From: a virus
Virus record (IMG/VR): IMGVR_UViG_3300032235_000476
Coordinates: 1 to 31,831 of that record
DNA: 31,831 nt
Strand: one strand, 5' to 3'
Shown: in pieces, positions 16,936 through 23,782 of the stretch
Position numbering within the stretch: the stretch's first letter is position 1
Layout of the letters: the number at the start of each line of letters is the position of its first letter
Position numbers and translations under genes: made by a program
Notes under the pieces: model-generated
What the model saw: the letters and a program-made list of their open reading frames with translations, nothing else
What the model was told of the DNA's origin: nothing
Databases searched by the model: none

Positions 16936-17655
16936 ATGACTAGAAATACAGCTAAACAAAAGCCGCGAGTAGTTGCGGAACAAGGCTATCGTAAGATTAG
17001 AATTGATGATTTACTAACTTTTGAGCCTATTACTGAGAATCAGCACAAAGCTAAAAAAGCTTATAGCAGAGATAGAAATCTAATGCTTAAAGGTTATCCA
17101 GGAACTGGAAAAACGTTTTTAGCATTATTGTTTGCTCTTCAAGAAGTGTTAGACCCTTCTTCTGATTATAAGCGTGTTGCTATAATTCGTTCAGTAGTAC
17201 CTACCAGAGATATCGGCTTCTTAAAGGGAGACGATAAAGAAAAGATAGCTGTATATGAAACTCCTTACAGAGATATCTGTGAGGAGCTTTTTAATATAAA
17301 AGGTGCTTATGATATACTAAAAGCACAAGGAACTATTATATTTGATACAACATCATTTATACGTGGTAGAAGTTTACATAACACTATATTCATTGTTGAT
17401 GAGTGTGAGAACCTTAATTTTCATGAACTAGACAGTGTTATTACTCGCGTAGGCAACTATAGTAAAATTATATACTGTGGAGATCACGGACAAACAGATT
17501 TTACTAAAGAAGGCGATAAAATAGGATTAATTAACTTTAGCCGTATTCTAAAAGAAATGGATAACTTCACATTCGTTGATTTTGGAATAGACGACATTGT
17601 TAGAAGTGCGCTAGTTAAATCCTATATTATAGCAAAAGATAGATTAGGATTTTAA
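16936..17655 (+). CDS. phoH: PhoH-like ATPase
   Basis: The 239-residue P-loop protein has Walker A GYPGTGKT at residues 53-60 and Walker B IFIVDE at D155/E156, followed by the PhoH-typical CENLN and later ITRVGNYSKIIYCGD. The fold is that of PhoH/helicase superfamily 1-like ATPases, common in marine phages. Its role there is unresolved; RNA metabolism and phosphate-stress links have been proposed. A good ribosome site (AAGGAA) precedes it. It sits between dNTP-metabolism and nuclease genes. Confidence 0.92.
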   Translation: MTRNTAKQKPRVVAEQGYRKIRIDDLLTFEPITENQHKAKKAYSRDRNLMLKGYPGTGKTFLALLFALQEVLDPSSDYKRVAIIRSVVPTRDIGFLKGDDKEKIAVYETPYRDICEELFNIKGAYDILKAQGTIIFDTTSFIRGRSLHNTIFIVDECENLNFHELDSVITRVGNYSKIIYCGDHGQTDFTKEGDKIGLINFSRILKEMDNFTFVDFGIDDIVRSALVKSYIIAKDRLGF

Positions 17656-18111
17656 ATGGTAAATAGAAGTAAAATTAAGGGGTCCGCTTATGAAGCAAAG
17701 ATAAAAGACATATTAAATGCTGCTTTCCCTAATATTCAATTTGAGCGAGTGCCTCTTAGCGGTGCTATTGAATATTTAAAAGGCGATATATGGACTCCTC
17801 ACGATACAGCAGCATGGCCGTGGTGCATAGAAGCAAAACACTATGCAGAACTTGAGTGGAACAATCTGCTAACCTCTAAGACTACAGATATACTGAACTT
17901 TTGGAAACAAACGCTTAGAGAAGCTGAAACAATGAAGAAAAAGCCTTTGCTAATCTTTAGATGGAATAGATCAAAAGATTTCGTGGCTTTTGACGACGAC
18001 ATACATATTGAATCTTATATTGAAGTAAAATCGTTTGGATATTCCTTTAAGATAGCGCTGTTAGACGATTGGCTAAAAGCCGTAAAAAGTCAAACTAATC
18101 TTGCTAAGTAG
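17656..18111 (+). CDS. PD-(D/E)XK nuclease, putative Holliday-junction resolvase
   Basis: The protein has 151 residues and begins directly after the phoH stop codon. GSAYEAKIKD gives E13, KGDI gives D44 and WCIEAKHY gives E59-x-K61, the PD-(D/E)XK catalytic set. An SGA segment and a late W-x-Q-x-x-R-E-A helix resemble archaeal Hjc-like and phage resolvase families. The likely job is cutting branched recombination or replication intermediates before packaging. Replacement by another role, such as a nicking repair nuclease, cannot be excluded. Length is right for a minimal resolvase. Confidence 0.75.
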   Translation: MVNRSKIKGSAYEAKIKDILNAAFPNIQFERVPLSGAIEYLKGDIWTPHDTAAWPWCIEAKHYAELEWNNLLTSKTTDILNFWKQTLREAETMKKKPLLIFRWNRSKDFVAFDDDIHIESYIEVKSFGYSFKIALLDDWLKAVKSQTNLAK

Positions 18112-18131
18112 TTATATTATTGATAATATAA
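18101..18131 (+). promoter_or_regulatory. Possible promoter overlapping an AT-rich inverted repeat
   Basis: TTGCTA (18101-18106), 17 bases and TAATAT (18124-18129) preceded by TGA make a moderate extended -10 promoter candidate. The -10 lies in an 8-bp perfect inverted repeat TTATATTA/TAATATAA (18112-18131) that could be an operator. It would serve the exonuclease gene. Confidence 0.4.
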
Positions 18132-18155
18132 GTAATGTAATAAGGAATACAACAA

Positions 18156-18998
18156 ATGACAAAATCATGGAACGATTTAGAAGATGTTAAGTCTTTTGAT
18201 TATGAAGAGTTTAACAACCTTTTAATTCTTGACGCTAACAACGTCTCATATAGATTTTTACAACGTAATAACTATAATTCATACACCGACGAATTTAAGC
18301 GTACAGTACAATCTCTAGCAAAATCATACAAAGCTAAACGTACAATTGTATGTTTTGACTTTGGTAAATCATACTACCGTATGGAAATGCTAGGTGACTA
18401 TAAAGGTACTCGTAAAAAACCTGAAGAACCAGAAGAAATTAAGCGATATGAAGAGTTTTTTGAAGTTCTAAACAAACTACCAGAAGAACTAGACGAAGAA
18501 GTGCTTAAGTTTCGTGGTATTGAAGCAGACGATCTACTTACATATCTAACGCAACATCTATCTCCACGTTATGAGCATACTTGGATTGTTTCATCCGACA
18601 AAGACTTAATTCAACTGCTAGATACTAATATCTCAATCTTTAATATCTTCTCAAGAAAAGAAGTGACTATTAAGACCCTATCTGAAGATCTAGCTCTTAC
18701 TCCTAGTGAATTTATGATGTCACGTATTATTGAAGGCGATAAGAGCGATAATATTATTGGCATTGAAGGTATTGGGCCTAAACGAGCACAAGCACTCGCT
18801 AAAGAGTACAAAACTCTTGATAATCTGCTAAAAGCTCTACCGATCAAAGGTAAATCTCAGTATATTACTAATTTAAATGCTGGTCGTGAAACACTAATTA
18901 GAAACGAAAAGCTAATCAATTTAAAACGTTACTATCTAGACGCTATCTCAGCAGGTAAAGAAGGTGACGACCCATTAGAAGTTCTTAGTGAACTATAA
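18156..18998 (+). CDS. 5'-3' exonuclease (FEN-type)
   Basis: This 280-residue protein of the Pol I 5'-nuclease/T5 D15/T4 RNase H family has LLILDANNV with D26, VCFDFGKSYYR, FRGIEADDLL, VSSDKDL and GDKSDNI, the acidic clusters that hold two metals. IEGIGPKRAQALAKEY follows as the helix-3-turn-helix DNA clamp. It removes RNA primers and flaps, an activity absent from the phage polymerase at 4216. A ribosome site AAGGAA precedes the ATG and a terminator follows within a few bases. Length is typical. Confidence 0.93.
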   Translation: MTKSWNDLEDVKSFDYEEFNNLLILDANNVSYRFLQRNNYNSYTDEFKRTVQSLAKSYKAKRTIVCFDFGKSYYRMEMLGDYKGTRKKPEEPEEIKRYEEFFEVLNKLPEELDEEVLKFRGIEADDLLTYLTQHLSPRYEHTWIVSSDKDLIQLLDTNISIFNIFSRKEVTIKTLSEDLALTPSEFMMSRIIEGDKSDNIIGIEGIGPKRAQALAKEYKTLDNLLKALPIKGKSQYITNLNAGRETLIRNEKLINLKRYYLDAISAGKEGDDPLEVLSEL

Positions 18999-19000
18999 GA

Positions 19001-19032
19001 AAAAGGCGTCAGTAATTCCTGACGCCTTTTTT
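19001..19032 (+). terminator. Rho-independent terminator after the exonuclease gene
   Basis: The GGCGTCAG/CTGACGCC stem, extended by four A-T pairs, has a 6-base loop TAATTC and a run of T. It ends the long rightward operon shortly after the exonuclease stop. Confidence 0.93.
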
Positions 19033-19189
19033 ATAAAAATAATTTTAAACAGTGTTTATCTGTAGCCTAAACATTCTAAGTTGTAAAACTACATATAAAA
19101 CAATATCGTCCAGTACTTAAATTTTATATACGCTGGATACGCAAAAGACTTCCAGAATTTTATTTTGGAAAATTTTAAGAAAGAATTAA
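19033..19189. other. Leader region of thyX, no clear promoter
   Basis: The 157-base AT-rich gap follows a terminator, so a promoter is expected. The best match, TTGTAA (19081), 17 bases and TATCGT (19104), is weak. A 6-bp inverted repeat TGTTTA/TAAACA (19053-19073) and a TTCCA/TGGAA repeat near 19150-19168 are present. Confidence 0.4.
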
Positions 19190-19861
19190 ATGACTAAAAC
19201 TTATAACGATATTATGAAGGTACGACTAGTTGGTTATACTCAGCCAGTTGACATGATTGGGATTGATGACGTACAAGATTTAATCGCTTACTGTGCAAAA
19301 GTATCTAATCCACAGTTTCAAACAGATTTTTCTCGTTCTGAAAAGCTATTAAATTATCTTAAAGCACACGCTCACTGGTCGCCTTTTGAAATGGCTAGTG
19401 CTACGATGGAAGTAAGTACAACTCGCGATATTGCTCGCCAGTTTTTACGTCATCGCTCATTTAGCTTCCAAGAGTTCTCACAGCGATACGCTAATCCACA
19501 AGATATGGCTACGTCTTTTGTACTACGCGAAGCTAGACTACAAGATGATAAGAATCGTCAAAACTCTATTGTTATAGATGATGAAGAGTTACAAAATCAG
19601 TGGAATGCAGCACAACAAGACGTAATTGATCTAGCACAAGAAGCTTATGACTGGGCTATTGCTAACGGGATTGCAAAAGAACAAGCTCGTGTAGTGCTTC
19701 CAGAAGGTAATACAGTATCAAAGCTATACGTAAACGGTACGATTCGTTCTTGGATTCATTATACTGAACTTCGTTCAGCAAACGGGACACAACGGGAACA
19801 TATGGCACTAGCAGTTGCATGTGCTGAAGCAATTGCTAAAATATTCCCTATGATTAGTTAA
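19190..19861 (+). CDS. thyX: FAD-dependent thymidylate synthase
   Basis: The protein has 223 residues with the ThyX signature RHRSFSFQEFSQRY at 87-100 (RHR followed by the conserved Ser seven residues on). HWSPFEM upstream is also typical, as is the C-terminal RSWIHYTELR...QREHM block. It converts dUMP to dTMP using methylene-tetrahydrofolate, FAD and NADPH, using dUMP made by the dUTPase at 16122. The ATG at 19190 has only a weak purine-rich site; an ATG at 19214 is possible, but residues before it look normal. It stands alone between terminators as the last + strand gene. Confidence 0.94.
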   Translation: MTKTYNDIMKVRLVGYTQPVDMIGIDDVQDLIAYCAKVSNPQFQTDFSRSEKLLNYLKAHAHWSPFEMASATMEVSTTRDIARQFLRHRSFSFQEFSQRYANPQDMATSFVLREARLQDDKNRQNSIVIDDEELQNQWNAAQQDVIDLAQEAYDWAIANGIAKEQARVVLPEGNTVSKLYVNGTIRSWIHYTELRSANGTQREHMALAVACAEAIAKIFPMIS

Positions 19862-19863
19862 TA

Positions 19864-19889
19864 AAAAAGGGAGCCTAAGCTCCCTTTTT
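19864..19889. terminator. Bidirectional terminator between converging arms
   Basis: An AAAAAGGGAGC/GCTCCCTTTTT stem has the 4-base loop CTAA. A and T runs on both sides make it work in both directions. It closes thyX on the + strand and the minus-strand structural operon, whose last small gene stops inside the stem. Confidence 0.93.
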
Positions 19890-19976
19890 CTTCTTTGGTT
19901 TCTTTGTAGAAGGCGTCTTTTTAGTCGCCTTCTTTTTTATTTTCATGCTCTGAGTAAACGGCTCAGCAGCTATCAT
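19875..19976 (-). CDS. Lysine-rich 33-residue miniprotein
   Basis: The frame opens with MIAAEPFTQSM and continues with 12 lysines in 33 residues, ending KKKKGA. Its ATG overlaps the preceding gene's TGA as ATGA, the same coupling used across this arm, and its stop lies in the bidirectional terminator. A highly basic miniprotein could bind DNA or RNA. The frame also overlaps a + strand terminator-like hairpin that constrains its sequence, so coding is likely but unproven. Confidence 0.5.
   Translation of the reverse strand: MIAAEPFTQSMKIKKKATKKTPSTKKPKKKKGA
19908..19940 (+). terminator. Second + strand terminator
   Basis: AGAAGGCG (19908-19915) and CGCCTTCT (19926-19933) form an 8-bp stem with a 10-base loop, followed by a T run on the + strand. 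It is a back-up stop for transcripts from thyX. It lies within the lysine-rich minus-strand frame. Confidence 0.7.
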
Positions 19977-20170
19977 GGTTTTTCAGTACGAACACGCTGT
20001 AAAAGAGGATTTTTAACTTCTTTTACGACTAGCTTATCACCTTCACGGTAGTATGTTTTAGTAGCAGCATCGACTTTTGGGTCATAAGCTTCACGCATAC
20101 CGTAACGGTTGTCACCAATCTTTATTGTTGTACCGTTGCGAGTGTCAACACCAGAAAGTGACTTTGCCAT
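19973..20170 (-). CDS. Small protein of unknown function
   Basis: The product has 65 residues, is basic, and holds a likely beta-rich core (GTTIKIGDNRYGMREAYD, then KLVVKEVKNPLL). It follows the 111-residue gene by one base and is coupled to the lysine-rich miniprotein by ATGA. No motif is recognised. Its position next to structural-type genes suggests a minor virion or morphogenesis protein. Confidence 0.65.
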   Translation of the reverse strand: MAKSLSGVDTRNGTTIKIGDNRYGMREAYDPKVDAATKTYYREGDKLVVKEVKNPLLQRVRTEKP

Positions 20171-20171
20171 T

Positions 20172-20507
20172 TTACTTCATGTCCTTAATAACACGTCCGC
20201 CCATGCCACGAGTTACGTCTTCGTTAGCAACAGATACTGCCCCACTTGCGCCACCACGATTACCCGCTTTAGTAAATGAACGGCTATGACTTACGTCACC
20301 CATCATTACATCTCCTTGGTTAATGTAGCCGTCAGCACTTTTAAGTACTTTATTTGGGCTTGCTTTACCTGCAGGACGAGAATCGTTAGAACCTTCAAAA
20401 GATGTACGTTGTGTTCCACCCATTGGAGTAGTAGGAGCTGTTTTAGCATTTTTTACTAGTTTAAGATCTTCTGTGATCCCAGTGACTTCTTTTTTAATCA
20501 TTGCCAT
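20172..20507 (-). CDS. Low-complexity protein of unknown function
   Basis: The protein has 111 residues, rich in Gly, Ser, Thr and Lys, with a short helical start (KEVTGITEDLKLVKNAK). A long disordered part includes GGTQRTSFEGSNDS and a GNRGGASG stretch. It has AAGGAG 10 bases before the ATG; a second ATG two codons on is also possible. Such composition is common in small virion or scaffold-like phage proteins. Function is not recognisable. Confidence 0.65.
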   Translation of the reverse strand: MAMIKKEVTGITEDLKLVKNAKTAPTTPMGGTQRTSFEGSNDSRPAGKASPNKVLKSADGYINQGDVMMGDVSHSRSFTKAGNRGGASGAVSVANEDVTRGMGGRVIKDMK

Positions 20508-20530
20508 TATTTAAAGTCTCCTTATAAAAA

Positions 20531-21163
20531 TTAGGAAATCAGTGCTAGCACTGTTTCGATAGTGTTTCCTGTGTTAGAACCTGCAGAAGTTGATGCACGT
20601 ACAGTTACTACAGGAATGCCTGCTCCGCCGCCTGGTGCGAAATAAGCGTTAGCGCCTGCGTTCATAGCACTCCAGTTAATTCCTACGTTTGCGTTTGCAA
20701 CGATAGCTTGGTCAACTCCAGAAGCATCACAGTATGTCATTTCAACTTGACGAGTTGTAGTAGCAAAAGCCAGTGTTGCATGGTGGCGAACTGCGTGTTC
20801 TGCGTTAGCAAAAGTACAGTTTCTGAAAGTAAGCGGTGCAGAAGCTGCTCCTAGCTTGCTTACGCAAACAGAATCAGAGTTAGTAGCTGCGTTAGAGCCT
20901 AGGAAAGTAATATTTTCAAATATTGCGCCTGTGCTTGTGTTAGCTAGAGTTACTGGACCGTTTACAACGATTTCTTCTCTATCACCAACCCCGATTAAAG
21001 CTACGTCATTCCAGACAGAGTTAGCTGGAACTGTATATGTGCCTGGATATAGAAGAATAGTGTTATTGCCTTGTGCTAAAACATAAGATTCTACATCAGC
21101 TAGTGTTTCGTAGTTAGCTACACCATCTGTGCCGACTCTATAAGTATTCTTACTAGTAGTCAT
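20531..21163 (-). CDS. Right-handed beta-helix virion protein (putative decoration or spike)
   Basis: The protein has 210 residues. The opening GTDGVANYETLADVESYVLAQG, then NTILLYPGTYTVPANS, is the usual entry to a parallel beta-helix. Short beta repeats rich in Asn, Ala and Thr follow (VVNGPVTLANTSTGAIFENITFLGS and FRNCTFANAEHAVRHH). It has a strong AAGGAG site and its own consensus-like promoter (21204-21232), so it is probably abundant. No catalytic pectate-lyase or hydrolase residues are evident. A head decoration, fibre or spike role is an inference. Confidence 0.72.
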   Translation of the reverse strand: MTTSKNTYRVGTDGVANYETLADVESYVLAQGNNTILLYPGTYTVPANSVWNDVALIGVGDREEIVVNGPVTLANTSTGAIFENITFLGSNAATNSDSVCVSKLGAASAPLTFRNCTFANAEHAVRHHATLAFATTTRQVEMTYCDASGVDQAIVANANVGINWSAMNAGANAYFAPGGGAGIPVVTVRASTSAGSNTGNTIETVLALIS

Positions 21164-21203
21164 TAGTGTCTCCTTTTTTAGTAATCAATTAATGATTTAA
21201 CTT

Positions 21204-21232
21204 AGTGTGCCAGAAATTAGTTTGCTTGTCAA
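21204..21232 (-). promoter_or_regulatory. Promoter for the beta-helix gene
   Basis: On the minus strand, a perfect -35 TTGACA (21232-21227), a 17-base spacer and CACACT (21209-21204) with TGG directly before it form an extended -10 promoter. The -10 hexamer is weak in itself but the extension and perfect -35 compensate. It lies 41 bases upstream of the start codon. Confidence 0.7.
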
Positions 21233-21236
21233 AAAT

Positions 21237-21440
21237 TTATTTTTTGGTTTTAGGCTGTGGCACACCAGCCGTATTTAAAGCTATAGCTACTGCTTGTCTA
21301 CGCTGAGCTTCTTTAGCAGATATTCCTAAACGCTTAGATAGAGTTTTTACACCTTTACTACGTGTTTTACCTGGTTTTTTCATTAATTCAGATATGTTAG
21401 CAGATATAGTTTTCTGTGAGCTTCCTGATTTAAGAGGCAT
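21237..21440 (-). CDS. DUF6496-like small protein
   Basis: The 67-residue basic protein begins MPLKSGSSQKTISANISELMK and carries QAVAIALNTAG near the end. This pattern is known from many small phage proteins (DUF6496-like) with unknown function. An extra segment of about 15 residues (TRSKGVKTLSKRLG) lies between the two conserved parts. It overlaps the preceding acidic gene by 11 bases. A small virion or portal-region accessory is plausible. Confidence 0.75.
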   Translation of the reverse strand: MPLKSGSSQKTISANISELMKKPGKTRSKGVKTLSKRLGISAKEAQRRQAVAIALNTAGVPQPKTKK

Positions 21441-21774
21441 TTCTCATCATCCTTGCTGAAGGAGGTATCATATCCTCGTCTTCATCTTCCATTTCAACTT
21501 CTGATTCTTCTGGTGAACTAGCACCATTTCCTTCATCTTCTGTTTCTGGCTCTTCTTCATCGTCGCTTTCTTCATCTTCTTCAAAGCCTTGATAAACAGC
21601 GTAGTCACGAAGTGAGTTAACGTAGGCGTAACAAATAGCTAATTTATTAGTCCACCAAGTTGGTAATTCTGTTTCGCCTTCTGGTAAGCTAGTTAGTATG
21701 CTTTCTGCGTCTTCTATGATAGATTTACACAGCATTAAAGACGAAGCAACGTCTGTATGTCCTGATTTTTTCAT
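21430..21774 (-). CDS. Acidic small phage protein (SGHTDVAS family)
   Basis: The protein has 114 residues from ATG 21774, which has a clear AAGGAG site. Reading from 21828 would add a hydrophobic leader lying over the promoter, so I reject it. MKKSGHTDVASSL and PTWWTNKLAICYAYVNSLRDY match a family I know as conserved hypothetical proteins in aquatic phages. The C-terminal 45 residues are almost all Asp, Glu and Ser, followed by a short basic end. An acidic partner of the neighbouring basic protein is likely. Confidence 0.75.
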   Translation of the reverse strand: MKKSGHTDVASSLMLCKSIIEDAESILTSLPEGETELPTWWTNKLAICYAYVNSLRDYAVYQGFEEDEESDDEEEPETEDEGNGASSPEESEVEMEDEDEDMIPPSARMMRNAS

Positions 21775-21799
21775 TAAAGCTCCTTTACTATGTAATAAT

Positions 21800-21828
21800 A
21801 GTATAGTAAAAAATAATATTATATGCAA
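21800..21828 (-). promoter_or_regulatory. Promoter inside the minus-strand arm
   Basis: On the minus strand, TTGCAT (21828-21823), 17 bases and TATACT (21805-21800) make a strong match. The same -35 (TTGCAT) occurs at the promoter at 1147. It lies 26 bases upstream of the ATG at 21774 and separates transcription of the small virion genes from the modification island. Confidence 0.75.
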
Positions 21829-21836
21829 ATACTGTT

Positions 21837-22295
21837 TTATAAGTAACTAGATTCACAAGCTGTGTTATAATAAGCTGCAAAAAATCGCTCAGAACCAGTT
21901 TCTTTGTTATTTATTGTTTTTCCCGGTTTATATATTAATAGTTTTGATAATAAATCTATTACTATGTGATTTACAGTACAACGTAGGTATATTACTCCGT
22001 TTTGTTTGGTAACTCTTAATATTTCTAACAGTTGTTCTTCGCACAGTGTGCGATCTTCGGAAAATACCCCAAAACACAATACTTTATCAAAAGTAGCTGT
22101 TTCAAAAGGTAAATCGACTATATCAGCTAATATATCTGCTTCTGTAGATGCAATATCTACTCCTATAATAGTAGGGTTAAATATTTTATATAAGTTCTCA
22201 CCACAACCAGCGTCTAGTATTATACCGCTCTGCAAGTCGCTAAGTAACGATCTTCCGGTCTCTTCGTACCTATTAAGTCTTTTAACTATCTGCAT
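21837..22295 (-). CDS. Short SAM-dependent methyltransferase
   Basis: The protein has 152 residues with motif I ILDAGCGE at 27-34, IGVDIAS at the end of strand 2 and VDLPFETATFDKVLCFGVF as motif II. This is the Methyltransf_11 pattern. It lacks the usual last part of the domain and is shorter than family members (about 200-250), so the acceptor site may be reduced. It ends the modification island and overlaps kdsB by 14 bases. O-methylation of the sugar product is the simplest inference. Confidence 0.8.
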   Translation of the reverse strand: MQIVKRLNRYEETGRSLLSDLQSGIILDAGCGENLYKIFNPTIIGVDIASTEADILADIVDLPFETATFDKVLCFGVFSEDRTLCEEQLLEILRVTKQNGVIYLRCTVNHIVIDLLSKLLIYKPGKTINNKETGSERFFAAYYNTACESSYL

Positions 22296-22998
22296 TAATA
22301 AACCTACTTAAAACATATTGATAATCAGCTTCTACATCTACAGGAATACTGTCTATATCTTCTCTATACGTTGCTATATAGATTCCTGCTACTAGCGCCC
22401 TTAATAATTCCACACCTTCTACAGTTTCTAAAGCAGTAATATGATGATTTTTAAAAATGCTTAACGCTCGTCGTGTAAAACTTATTATACATAGTTGTTT
22501 TTTTAAAGGAATTTCTCCTCTAAAATTGCTAGGGCAAGTACTACGTGTTAAATATAATACTCTATTATTTTCTTCAACTACTTTTACTCTATTTATATCA
22601 TCTTCATATAATAGCTGATACGGCATAACGATTTCGCTGTTTAGTGTTTTTGTCTGTTTTATGAGATTATAAATAACTTCTGGGTCCAATAAGGGCTCAT
22701 CGCCTTGAATATCAACAATAATAGAATCTTCTGGTAAATTTAATAATTCAGCTGCTTCTGCTATTCTATCAGTACCATTTACATGGCTACTAGTTTTGAT
22801 AGTATTTATTCCATAGCTAGAACAAATTTCTATTATTTTATCAGAATCAGTACACACATACACGGCAGTTAGTTCTGCACACTTTAGTGCTTGTTGCGCT
22901 ACTTTTACTATCATAGGCACTCCGTCTATAGGTAAAAGTAGTTTTTCTTTTAAACGAGTGCTTTCAAGCCTCGCTGGTATTAATCCATAAATCTGCAT
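22282..22998 (-). CDS. kdsB: CMP-Kdo synthetase-like cytidylyltransferase
   Basis: The 238-residue protein is close to the length of KdsB (about 250). IPARLESTRLKEKLLLPIDG carries the nucleotide-binding R10, R15 and K19. GTDR at 75-78 and QGDEPL at 98-103 with D100 are the KdsB signatures. It would activate Kdo, or a related 2-keto acid sugar such as 8-amino-Kdo, to the CMP form using CTP. It overlaps the radical SAM gene by 35 bases. A KpsC/KpsS-like gene, whose family uses CMP-Kdo, lies in the same operon at 25799. Confidence 0.88.
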   Translation of the reverse strand: MQIYGLIPARLESTRLKEKLLLPIDGVPMIVKVAQQALKCAELTAVYVCTDSDKIIEICSSYGINTIKTSSHVNGTDRIAEAAELLNLPEDSIIVDIQGDEPLLDPEVIYNLIKQTKTLNSEIVMPYQLLYEDDINRVKVVEENNRVLYLTRSTCPSNFRGEIPLKKQLCIISFTRRALSIFKNHHITALETVEGVELLRALVAGIYIATYREDIDSIPVDVEADYQYVLSRFINADS

Positions 22999-23782
22999 AT
23001 TGTTTTCCCATTAAAGTGCCTACTACGCTACAATTTTTACACGAATCACTAACATTTCTATTGCCCAAGATTAACTGTTTACGAATAGCAGTAAATTCAT
23101 CACTCATCCATATATAGTTAAGATCTTGTTTTAATATGTTTCCAAATCTTTTTGATTTTTTCCAATCATTATAACATAATAGTACGTCTCCATTACTATC
23201 TATTATAGCTCTATAGGCTGGAATATAGCATGGATTTATTCTAGTTTCAGACCACAACAACCCACCTCTATTATTAAATCCATATGTTTCAAAGTTATCT
23301 TGTCCATTATCATAGTTATCACGTATATGAATATTTGTAGCAGCTAACTTTTGTATATTAGGATTATTGTCATAGTCATTAATTATAAGTCTAGTAAGTC
23401 CTGCATTAAAAAAATTGAATATACTATACTTATTAGATAATATTGTATCGCCGTTAGTAATCATTTCTACTGTGAATACTGATAGTATATTTATTATTTG
23501 TAGAATATTTGGATGTAATGTTGGCTCACTAAAACCGCTTAGTATTATATACCCAGTAAAGCTGTTAGCTTGCAGCTGCGATACTAGCGTTTGTACAGTT
23601 TCTAAAGCTATATGCGTATTCAAATTTTGATATAGCTTAGGATCGTGCCGAGGACAGAAACTACAGGTTCTATTACACAGCTCCGTAAGATTTATCTCAA
23701 CTGCTGCTAAACCAAGCAGCTTAGTGTTGTTAATATTACCAAAACTAGCACGTCTAAACTCGAGATGTTGTTCTAAATTCAT
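22964..23782 (-). CDS. Radical SAM enzyme with SPASM-like C-terminus
   Basis: The protein has 272 residues. LCNRTCSFCP provides C36, C40 and C43 for the SAM-binding 4Fe-4S cluster, followed by LSGFSEPTLHP (the GGE/GEP region), a TNGD motif and a TIM-barrel-like order. The C-terminal part CYIPAYRAIIDSNGDVLLC and SDSCKNCSVVG resembles a SPASM/twitch auxiliary-cluster domain. Substrate is unknown: sugar-nucleotide chemistry fits the island, but SPASM enzymes often act on peptides. It overlaps both neighbours, with ATGA at its start. No maturase partner peptide is apparent. Confidence 0.87.
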   Translation of the reverse strand: MNLEQHLEFRRASFGNINNTKLLGLAAVEINLTELCNRTCSFCPRHDPKLYQNLNTHIALETVQTLVSQLQANSFTGYIILSGFSEPTLHPNILQIINILSVFTVEMITNGDTILSNKYSIFNFFNAGLTRLIINDYDNNPNIQKLAATNIHIRDNYDNGQDNFETYGFNNRGGLLWSETRINPCYIPAYRAIIDSNGDVLLCYNDWKKSKRFGNILKQDLNYIWMSDEFTAIRKQLILGNRNVSDSCKNCSVVGTLMGKQYADLWINTSEA

